This document shows, piece by piece, positions 57,403 through 64,000 of a stretch of DNA of 64,000 nucleotides. Below the pieces are notes generated by a model. That model was not told the origin of the DNA. It worked only from the letters and a program-made list of their open reading frames with translations, and ran no database searches. The translations under genes and the position numbers were made by a program. How positions within the stretch are numbered: position 1 is the stretch's first letter; the number at the start of each line of letters is the position of its first letter. Origin of the DNA: Alphaproteobacteria bacterium (lineage in GTDB: Bacteria; Pseudomonadota; Alphaproteobacteria; RF32; CAG-239); assembly GCA_017465945.1 (NCBI GenBank), contig JAFTVD010000026.1, positions 52,670 to 116,669 of the forward strand, read 5' to 3'.

Positions 57403-58920
57403 TTAACCTCTTTGCTCAGGAAGATACTCTTCTCTTGTTAAATTACTAAATCGAGCATATTCTCCATTCCAGAATAATTTAACAGTTCCTGTTGAACCAT
57501 GACGGTGCTTACCAATAATAACCTCACCAATATTCTTGGTTTCTCTATCTTTTTGTTGCCATTCTTCTGTTCTTTTTAGGAAATGCTCATCTGTTTCACC
57601 CATATTACGTTTGGGCTCTGCATTTTGAATATAATAATTTTCACGGAATACAAACATTACAATGTCAGCATCTTGCTCGATTGAGCCTGATTCTCTTAAG
57701 TCTGACATTAATGGACGTTTATCCTCACGTTGCTCTAGTCCACGATTTAATTGTGATAAAGCTATAACTGGAACTTTAAGTTCTTTGGCTAAAATTTTTA
57801 ATCCACGAGATATTTCAGAAACTTCTTGCACACGATTTCCTTCGTTCTTTTTACCGTCTGAACCGCTTATGAGTTGGATATAGTCTATTACAATCAAGCC
57901 TAAACCATGTGTTCTTTTTAGACGGCGAGCCCTTGTTCTTATGGTATTAATTGTTATACCTGGTGTGTCATCTATATATAATGGTAAACGTTGATATTCA
58001 CGAACAGCTGCTGCAATTCGGTTAAATTCTGCTAGTTCCATATCACCAGTACGAAGTTTTTTACCAGATGTATCTGTTATACTAGATAAAATACGAGATG
58101 CCAACTGATCGGCAGACATCTCGAGTGAAAAAATGGCAACACCTTTAGAGTGTGGATCCATATTTTCATCATTCATCATATTTTCAGCCACATTGTAAGC
58201 AATATTCATCGCAAGAGCAGATTTTCCCATAGCAGGACGACCAGCTAAAATCAATAAGTCAGAATCGTTTAATCCGCCTAACTTATAATCTAGTTCATTT
58301 AGCCCTGTAGATAATCCTGAGACCTTACCTTCTTTTTGATATGCTTTGGCAATTAATTCTAAAGCTTGGTTTAATGATGTACCAAAATCTTGAAAACCTT
58401 TTTGCCCATCTCCGTGCATCGCAAGTTCAAATAGACGTTTTTCAGCTTTTTCTATTTGATTTGCGGTTGTTTCATCAAGCTTTTCATTCATAGCTTCGCT
58501 TGCAATATCATAACCTGTTGAGATAAGTTCTCGACGTAAGTATTTGTCATATATGAATTGCGCATAGTATTCTACATTAGTTAAAGGAGATGAAGCTTCT
58601 GATAATTTTATAAGGTATGCAATACCGCCAACATCATTTAGTGTTCCTTCTTGTTCAAAATAATTTTTTAATGTGATAACATCTGCCACATGCCCTTTTT
58701 GAATTAGACGAGCAATAATATCAAATACTTTCACATGAATTGGATCTGAAAAATGATTTGGGCGTAAAAACTCTGATATTTTTTCATAGGCTTTGTTATT
58801 GGCCAACAATGCACCTATTAGAGCTTGTTCTGCTTCTACATTGCGTGGTAAACGCATTACATCTAGTTCTTCTATTGTATCTTTTTGATTTTGATATTTT
58901 GTAACGTCCAATGCTTCCAT
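57403..58920 (-). CDS. dnaB: Replicative DNA helicase DnaB
   Basis: 505 residues. Hexameric 5'-3' helicase. P-loop is AGRPAMGKSALA; VIDYIQL (Walker B) and LSQLNRGLE follow. N-terminal primase-binding domain begins at NVEAEQALIGALL. AGGA site. Confidence 0.97.
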   Translation of the reverse strand: MEALDVTKYQNQKDTIEELDVMRLPRNVEAEQALIGALLANNKAYEKISEFLRPNHFSDPIHVKVFDIIARLIQKGHVADVITLKNYFEQEGTLNDVGGIAYLIKLSEASSPLTNVEYYAQFIYDKYLRRELISTGYDIASEAMNEKLDETTANQIEKAEKRLFELAMHGDGQKGFQDFGTSLNQALELIAKAYQKEGKVSGLSTGLNELDYKLGGLNDSDLLILAGRPAMGKSALAMNIAYNVAENMMNDENMDPHSKGVAIFSLEMSADQLASRILSSITDTSGKKLRTGDMELAEFNRIAAAVREYQRLPLYIDDTPGITINTIRTRARRLKRTHGLGLIVIDYIQLISGSDGKKNEGNRVQEVSEISRGLKILAKELKVPVIALSQLNRGLEQREDKRPLMSDLRESGSIEQDADIVMFVFRENYYIQNAEPKRNMGETDEHFLKRTEEWQQKDRETKNIGEVIIGKHRHGSTGTVKLFWNGEYARFSNLTREEYLPEQRG

Positions 58921-59091
58921 TTTTTAAGAATCCTTTTTTAGTGTTATATGCTTTGTTATGAAACAAAAGTTTGTAATGTCACTTAAAAATGTGTTTGCTT
59001 GTGGATTATGTGGATAAAGATGATATAGACTTTATATTTTTACTACTTTGTGCTAGTAGTTTTGATTATTTTATATTTATAGGAGAGTAAT

Positions 59092-60060
59092 TTGGCTGAT
59101 AGAATTTTGGTACTTGGCGGAGCTGGATATATTGGTAGCCATGTGCAAAAACAACTTTTAGAAGATGGATTTGAGGTTATTGTGTTTGATAACCTTTCAA
59201 GTGGTGATAAGGTTAATATATTAAGTGGTGCAAAATTAATTGTTGGCGACATATTAGACATTGAGGCTATTGATAAAGCTATGTCTTTAGGTATAAAAGG
59301 TGTTGTGCATTTGGCTGCCAAAAAAGCAGTTGGAGAATCTATGATTAAACCTGAAATTTACGCATCTAATAATTTAACTGGTTCAATTAATATATTGAAT
59401 TCTATGGCTAAACATAATGTAAGATATATTGTTTTTTCATCATCAGCTGCTGTTTATGGTATGCCTAAATACATTCCTATTGATGAAGAGCACCCTATTT
59501 GCCCTATAAATTATTATGGATACACTAAAAGAGCCATTGAAGAAAATATGGAATGGTATAAAAAACTTGGCAAATTAAATTATGTGGCTTTAAGATATTT
59601 TAATGCTGTTGGCTATGCTAAAGATAAGTCTATTACCGGAAGAGAGCGTAACCCTCAAAACCTTATGCCAATTATAATGGAAGCAGCAACAGGTAAGCGA
59701 GATGGTTTTTCGATTTTTGGAAATGATTATGAAACAAAAGATGGCACATGTGTAAGAGATTATATTCATGTTAGCGATTTAGCAAGAGCTCATAGTCTTT
59801 CATTAAAAAAACTATTTGAAACAGATTGTTCTTACACGCTTAATCTTGGTACTGGTATTGGGACTAGCGTAAAAGAGATTGTGGATGCAACTGAAAAAGT
59901 TATTGGCAAAAAACTTAACTATGATTATGCTCCCAGACGAAGTGGCGACCCTGCAATACTTACAGCAAAAGCATCAAAGGCTACGGAAGTATTAGGTTGG
60001 AAACCTATATATACTAATGTTGAGGATATTATCAGCACTGTATGGAATTTAGAGATATAA
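59092..60060 (+). CDS. galE: UDP-glucose 4-epimerase
   Basis: 322 residues with a TTG start, chosen because the AGGAGAG site lies just upstream. NAD motif GGAGYIGSH, and the catalytic YxxxK in YYGYTK with a Ser in SSSAAVYG. Supplies UDP-galactose for envelope glycans. Confidence 0.93.
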   Translation: MADRILVLGGAGYIGSHVQKQLLEDGFEVIVFDNLSSGDKVNILSGAKLIVGDILDIEAIDKAMSLGIKGVVHLAAKKAVGESMIKPEIYASNNLTGSINILNSMAKHNVRYIVFSSSAAVYGMPKYIPIDEEHPICPINYYGYTKRAIEENMEWYKKLGKLNYVALRYFNAVGYAKDKSITGRERNPQNLMPIIMEAATGKRDGFSIFGNDYETKDGTCVRDYIHVSDLARAHSLSLKKLFETDCSYTLNLGTGIGTSVKEIVDATEKVIGKKLNYDYAPRRSGDPAILTAKASKATEVLGWKPIYTNVEDIISTVWNLEI

Positions 60061-60080
60061 TTTAACTAGAAAGGTTTAAA

Positions 60081-61058
60081 ATGTTAGAAAAATTACAATA
60101 TATGTTTACTCACCATGCTGTTTTATCAGAAGAGATGATGTGGGTTTTCTTTGGGATTGCTGTTATTGTTCTTTTGGCATTAGATTTATTTTGGTTTAAT
60201 CGTAAAAACGAAGTGCCAAGTTTTGCACATACTTTGTGGGTTTGTGTTGCATATATTGGTGCTGGATTGTTGTTTGGTATCTTTGTTTGGTATGAAAAAG
60301 GCGGAGATGCTGCGATGGACTATTATACAGGCTTTTTAATTGAAAAAAGTTTGTCTATGGATAATATTTTTGTAATGTCTATAATTTTTACTTGTGTTGG
60401 AGTACCAAGAATTTATCAACATAGAGTTTTATTTTGGGGAATTTTAGGTGCTGTTGTTATGAGAGCTCTTATGATTAGTGTTGGTGCTGCAATTATTAGC
60501 GAATTTCATTGGGTTTTATACATCTTTTCTGTTTTCTTAATCTATACTGGCGCAAAAATGTTAAATCATGGAAAAGAAGATGAAGAAGAAGACAAAGAGG
60601 AAAATATAAAAAATAGCAAAATCTATAAAATGGTAGAAAAATATTTCCCTGTTACTCATGAAGTTGATGGGGCTCATTTTATTACAACAAAAAATGGCAA
60701 AAAATATATTACCCCATTATTGTTTGCTTTGATTATGATTGAATTAATGGATGTTGTATTTGCAATAGACAGTATTCCAGCTATATTTGGTATTACACAA
60801 GATGTATTTATTGTATATACAAGTAATATTTTTGCAATTTTAGGGTTAAGAGCTTTATATTTCTTGCTTGAGGCTGCGGTTAATCGCTTTATTTATCTAA
60901 AATCAGCTCTTGCTATTGTGTTAATATTTATTGGTGTTAAGATTTTGCTTCCTATTTTTGGAATTCATTTGCAATCTTGGCATTCTTTAACTGTTACATT
61001 TGGATTATTGTTAGGAAGTATATTCCTTTCTTTGACCAAAGAGAAAAAGGAAGCGTAA
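60081..61058 (+). CDS. TerC/Alx-family integral membrane protein
   Basis: 325 residues with seven to nine segments. EKSLSMDNIFVMS and DVVFAIDSIPAIFG carry the family's conserved Asp residues. Members export metal, notably Mn2+, and aid folding of secreted proteins. The gap before it is only 20 bases, so there is no room for an alx-type riboswitch. Confidence 0.93.
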   Translation: MLEKLQYMFTHHAVLSEEMMWVFFGIAVIVLLALDLFWFNRKNEVPSFAHTLWVCVAYIGAGLLFGIFVWYEKGGDAAMDYYTGFLIEKSLSMDNIFVMSIIFTCVGVPRIYQHRVLFWGILGAVVMRALMISVGAAIISEFHWVLYIFSVFLIYTGAKMLNHGKEDEEEDKEENIKNSKIYKMVEKYFPVTHEVDGAHFITTKNGKKYITPLLFALIMIELMDVVFAIDSIPAIFGITQDVFIVYTSNIFAILGLRALYFLLEAAVNRFIYLKSALAIVLIFIGVKILLPIFGIHLQSWHSLTVTFGLLLGSIFLSLTKEKKEA

Positions 61059-61064
61059 TCTTTA

Positions 61065-61086
61065 GGGGGATTTATCCCCCTTTTTG
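61065..61086 (+). terminator. Terminator after the TerC gene
   Basis: Compact GC stem (ggggga / tccccc with a short loop) and a T run. Confidence 0.75.
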
Positions 61087-61104
61087 TGTTTAGGAAATAA
61101 GTTA

Positions 61105-62586
61105 ATGAAAACGTCTACACTTTATAGATTTACTTATATTTATTTAGCTTTGCCACTTTTTATATTTTTAATAAGTTGGCTAGATTTTGGAATTGGCTTA
61201 ATTCTTGATATATTGTTTGGGTATGGTTTTTATAAAATATATCCAAAAGATTCAGATGAAACGTTAAATTTAAATATTAACACTCTGTTATTGTTTGTTA
61301 TTATTGCTTTTATTTGGTGTTTTTGTGGTGGAATTGGATATTTTTATCACCAACCTTTTGATTATCATTTCAGAAATGCTGTATTTAGAGATTTAATTAA
61401 TTTTGAATGGCCTGTTTTTTATGATAATGCCAACACTCCTATGGTGTATTATATGGCTTTTTGGCTTATACCTGCATTGGTTGGTAAACTTTTAGTGTTA
61501 TGTGGAGCGAGTTTAGAGGGGGCATTTTTAGGAGCTAATGCATTTCTATTAATGTATGCAATATTTGGGACTGTTTTAATTTTTATACATGTAATTAAGG
61601 CTATAAACGCAGATTGTAAAAAGAAAATTTTTACTGCAATCTTCTTGTTTATATTTTTTTCTGGTCTTGATATTATTGGACATAAATTTTTCTTAATTGT
61701 TGAACCTCCTTTTGAATATCATCTTGATTGGTGGGCTGCTCATATTCAATATTCTTCCCTTACGACATCTATGTTTTGGGTTTTCAATCAATTTATTCCT
61801 GTTTGTTTGTTGATTTTCTTAATTTATAATGAAAAAAAGGTAAAAAGCTTTGGATTTCTTATCCCTATTTCATTGTTTTTTGCCCCCTATCCTACCGCAA
61901 GCATTGGCTTTTTCATGGTTGTATTTGCCATTAAAGAAATAATCAAAAGTGATAACAAAAAATATTATATTATGGAAAATATTTTATCTATTCCTAATCT
62001 TATTGGTGTATTTTGGATACTTCCTGTTGTTATAATGTATTTTATTACAAATACAGAGGGAATGTATGGATATTATTACATATTTAGCTATACAACACCA
62101 TTTAGATTATTGTTGTTTTACACATTAGAGTTTTTACTATATGTAATAATATTATATCCTAAGTATAAAACGGATGTATTTTTCAAAACAGTGATTGTTT
62201 TGCTTATTGCTATACCATTTTTGAGACTCGATCAACAAAATAACTTTTGTATGCGTGCTGCTATCCCTGCTTTGGTTATCTTGAGTATCTATGCTATAAG
62301 ATTTGTTTTATACTCACCTAATAGTATAACAAAATATGTATTTATTGGTTTATTTATAATTGGAAGTATAACTCCTATTGTTGAATTTTATAGAGGGTTT
62401 TATTATACTTCAAAAGCTCAAAAAATTAATTTAGTAGCAGATGAAATCTATACTCTAAACAAAAAACTTGTAATCATGCCTGTATTTTACTGGGATGCTA
62501 ATCATCAGTATACTGCAAAAAATTATAAAACAGATTTTTTCTGGCAATATATGGCTAAAAAAACGAAAGGATTGAATAAAAATTAA
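61105..62586 (+). CDS. Polytopic membrane protein, GT-C-like
   Basis: 493 residues from the ATG at 61105 (AGGAAA site). About 12 membrane segments. A large first periplasmic loop contains HQPFDYHFRN, similar in position to that of the protein at 4776-6344. Likely a polyprenyl-phosphate-sugar glycosyltransferase; substrate unknown. Confidence 0.6.
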   Translation: MKTSTLYRFTYIYLALPLFIFLISWLDFGIGLILDILFGYGFYKIYPKDSDETLNLNINTLLLFVIIAFIWCFCGGIGYFYHQPFDYHFRNAVFRDLINFEWPVFYDNANTPMVYYMAFWLIPALVGKLLVLCGASLEGAFLGANAFLLMYAIFGTVLIFIHVIKAINADCKKKIFTAIFLFIFFSGLDIIGHKFFLIVEPPFEYHLDWWAAHIQYSSLTTSMFWVFNQFIPVCLLIFLIYNEKKVKSFGFLIPISLFFAPYPTASIGFFMVVFAIKEIIKSDNKKYYIMENILSIPNLIGVFWILPVVIMYFITNTEGMYGYYYIFSYTTPFRLLLFYTLEFLLYVIILYPKYKTDVFFKTVIVLLIAIPFLRLDQQNNFCMRAAIPALVILSIYAIRFVLYSPNSITKYVFIGLFIIGSITPIVEFYRGFYYTSKAQKINLVADEIYTLNKKLVIMPVFYWDANHQYTAKNYKTDFFWQYMAKKTKGLNKN

Positions 62587-62676
62587 AGCTTATAACTCTT
62601 AAAAATTATTTGACTTTGGGCTATATATTACAGATATTGTTTAATAAGTTTTTTATGGTAATTGGAGAAAATTTAG

Positions 62677-63216
62677 ATGTTTATTGTTCTTATGAGTACA
62701 TTGTTAGTGCTTGGATTTGTGGGTAAAGCGGTTGCAAACCCTGCTTGTGCTGTGTGTACTGTTGCAGTTGGGGCATCACTTGGAATTGCTCGCAAAATGG
62801 GCGTTGACGATAGTGTTGTTGGTGTTTGGAGCGGTGCATTTTTATTGTTACTTGGCTATTGGACATTAAAATGGATGGATAAAAAAGGCTGGAATTTTAA
62901 AGGAAGAGATTTTATTGTTTTAAATTTATCTGTTTTGATGATTTTGTTTGTTTATATGTTACCAGAGCTTCCTTATACACCTAAGGCAATACTTGTTTTT
63001 TGGATTGATCCATTTTTATTTGCTACTATTGTAGGGGCTTTGGTTTTACATTATTCATCAGAATTTTATCAATGGATGAAAAGAAAAAATGGTGGTCATG
63101 CACATTTCCCATTTGAAAAAGTTGTTGTACCTGTGGTTAGTTTGTGTTTGGTAGCAAAATGGTTTTCATATATTGCTCTTTGTGCTCCAGCATTACCAGA
63201 TTTTAGCAATTTATAG
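62677..63216 (+). CDS. Membrane protein with a CxxC motif
   Basis: 179 residues with about five segments. The first segment resembles a signal (cleavage would be after AVA) and ends at NPACAVCTVAVGASLG, a CxxC at the membrane surface. I recall similar CxxC-TVAVG proteins as uncharacterised in candidate-phyla bacteria; this is unverified. GGAG site. Confidence 0.7.
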   Translation: MFIVLMSTLLVLGFVGKAVANPACAVCTVAVGASLGIARKMGVDDSVVGVWSGAFLLLLGYWTLKWMDKKGWNFKGRDFIVLNLSVLMILFVYMLPELPYTPKAILVFWIDPFLFATIVGALVLHYSSEFYQWMKRKNGGHAHFPFEKVVVPVVSLCLVAKWFSYIALCAPALPDFSNL

Positions 63217-63237
63217 TTTTATTTAGGAGTTAAAAAA

Positions 63238-63831
63238 ATGAAAAAGGCAGAAAGTGTTAAAGAATTTGTTGAAAGAATTGATGCTTCTAAAAAAGTTAAT
63301 CCTAAAGATTTATCTTCTGATCAGGATTTAACTATTGCTATTATGAATTTAATATCTATTGAAGAACATCTTGTATTTTCTGGCGCTAAAACAGGAAAAA
63401 ATTCTTTTTATGATTTAATAGAAGAAGTTAGAGAAACTAGAAAAAAATTAATGCTTAAGATTATTCCTTCTTATGAGGGAGAGGTTTGGTGTATATCTAA
63501 ACACTTACTAGCCTCTTCTATGCGCTTGATGGAAGTTGGAACAAAACAACAAAGTTTAGGTAATAAAGAACAAGCTTATGATTTGTTTAATAAAGCTTAT
63601 GATTTATATTGTCTATTTTGGGGTTTGAATATGAATATGCTTAATGTTGGCGACATGAAGTGGATTGAAGATAGTGTTGAAGACATTAAGAAAATAAGTG
63701 AAAAAATTAATGTTAATACTGCTGAAGTTGTTGAAATAAAAAAAGAAGAAACAACAACAGACGAACCAACTACGGCGTTTTCTAAAATGAAGGCTTTTGT
63801 TAGAAAAGCGGTAGATTGCTGTATTGAATAA
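63238..63831 (+). CDS. Hypothetical protein, helical partner of the CxxC gene
   Basis: 197 residues, soluble, all-helical, starting 22 bases after the CxxC gene with an AGGAG site. Two cysteines close the protein (residues 194-195) after an acidic linker of about residues 160-175. Not recognised. Confidence 0.75.
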   Translation: MKKAESVKEFVERIDASKKVNPKDLSSDQDLTIAIMNLISIEEHLVFSGAKTGKNSFYDLIEEVRETRKKLMLKIIPSYEGEVWCISKHLLASSMRLMEVGTKQQSLGNKEQAYDLFNKAYDLYCLFWGLNMNMLNVGDMKWIEDSVEDIKKISEKINVNTAEVVEIKKEETTTDEPTTAFSKMKAFVRKAVDCCIE

Positions 63832-63839
63832 AAAAATTT

Positions 63840-63865
63840 AGGCGACAGATTGGTCGCCTTTTTTT
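63840..63865 (+). terminator. Terminator after the CxxC gene pair
   Basis: Stem GGCGAC / GTCGCC with a 6-base loop and a T run. Confidence 0.9.
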
Positions 63866-63875
63866 GTATCTAGAA

Positions 63876-63898
63876 AACCACGCGTTAGACGCGTGGTT
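63876..63898 (+). repeat. Perfect end hairpin of the IS200/IS605-like element
   Basis: 9-bp arms aaccacgcg and cgcgtggtt with the loop ttaga. IS200/IS605 transposases bind subterminal hairpins of this size as single-stranded DNA. Confidence 0.7.
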
Positions 63899-63932
63899 CA
63901 GTAAAGCTTATAGCGATGATGTTGTCCAAGCG

Positions 63933-63987
63933 CTCCAATTAGGTTAAAATTTTGCGGTCTGCCAAGACGCAAAAAACCTAATTGGAG
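63933..63987 (+). promoter_or_regulatory. Hairpin hiding the tnpA ribosome binding site
   Basis: Perfect 13-bp inverted repeat (63933-63945 and 63975-63987). The right arm contains most of the GGAGG site (63984-63988). Between the arms lies another small hairpin (63952-63972). IS200 tnpA is repressed this way. Confidence 0.7.
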
Positions 63988-63994
63988 GTCAATT

Positions 63995-64000
63995 ATGAAA
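63995..64000 (+). CDS. tnpA: First two codons of a probable tnpA transposase
   Basis: ATG AAA at the window end, 6 bases after GGAGG. Only the start is visible; the identity is inferred from the upstream structure. Confidence 0.5.

Larger units (their letters stand above)
63867..64000 (+). mobile_element. Left end of an IS200/IS605-family element (cut by window edge)
   Basis: Begins just after a terminator T run. It has a 9-bp end hairpin, a long inverted repeat that covers a ribosome binding site, and the first codons of a reading frame, the known architecture of IS200/IS605 left ends. The exact end is not known without the right end or an empty site. Confidence 0.65.

Noticed and set aside
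60061..60080. Riboswitch before the TerC gene, as for E. coli alx
   Set aside because: The gap to galE is only 20 bases.

Overview
The window comes from an AT-rich (roughly one third G+C) alphaproteobacterium with an anaerobic, fermentative lifestyle. The alphaproteobacterial assignment rests on a ChpT-type histidine phosphotransferase next to priA, a lexA gene carrying the direct-repeat GTTC-N7-GTTC operator over its promoter, a TrmFO / squalene-phytoene-synthase-like cluster, and an F1-only atpHAGDC operon without F0 genes. HydG (FeFe-hydrogenase maturation), acetate kinase and an iron-dependent alcohol dehydrogenase point to fermentation. An uncultured gut-type lineage fits, but no rRNA gene is present to name it.

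Layout. 1-4.7 kb (minus): a MoxR/CobS-like AAA+ ATPase (cut by the left edge) and a 1120-residue partner with a HExxH motif, a long Gly/Glu/Gln/Asn repeat linker and a C-terminal VWA domain. 4.7-10.8 kb (plus): a GT-C-like membrane protein, TrkH, and an RNase E/G with a cysteine-rich insert and a long leader. 10.8-14.3 kb (minus): a metallopeptidase, PlsC and a WbsX domain embedded in a YdcF/DUF218 protein. 14.4-19.3 kb: orphan genes, dUTPase, a UmuC polymerase behind a LexA-like site and an SPFH protein. 19.3-23.1 kb (minus): DsbA-like and EF-hand periplasmic proteins, a zeta-like P-loop kinase and acetate kinase. 23.2-26.3 kb (plus): RsmB, a histidine phosphatase and a DUF805 protein. 26.4-30.5 kb: mtnN, lexA, an esterase and two membrane-anchored CgeB-like glycosyltransferases.

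30.8-36.4 kb is the most accessory-looking part: two alpha-solenoid repeat proteins, a pair of small paralogues, a GNAT enzyme, a glutaredoxin-like lipoprotein, and an archaeal/eukaryotic-type prolyl-tRNA synthetase. 36.5-50.7 kb: hydG, elbB, an M16 peptidase, an operon of outer-membrane barrel / Fe-ADH / GtrII-like protein, the trmFO cluster, then a periplasmic protein, chpT and priA. 50.7-58.9 kb (minus): atpHAGDC, YgjP-like peptidase, two YcgN-type proteins and dnaB. 59.1-63.8 kb (plus): galE, terC, a membrane GT-C-like protein and a CxxC membrane protein with a soluble partner. The right edge cuts into what looks like the left end of an IS200/IS605 element, with an end hairpin and a hairpin that buries the tnpA ribosome binding site.

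How the genes fit together: core replication, repair, translation and energy genes are interleaved with envelope glycan genes (two GT-C-like proteins, GtrII-like, two CgeB-like, WbsX, galE). Most conserved genes have clear Shine-Dalgarno sequences; a scattered set of orphan genes does not. No rRNA, tRNA, CRISPR array or prophage was seen. The best candidates for undescribed biology are the ATPase/metallopeptidase-VWA pair, the Cys-cluster RNase E, the WbsX-in-YdcF protein, and the SD-less orphan genes including the solenoid family.
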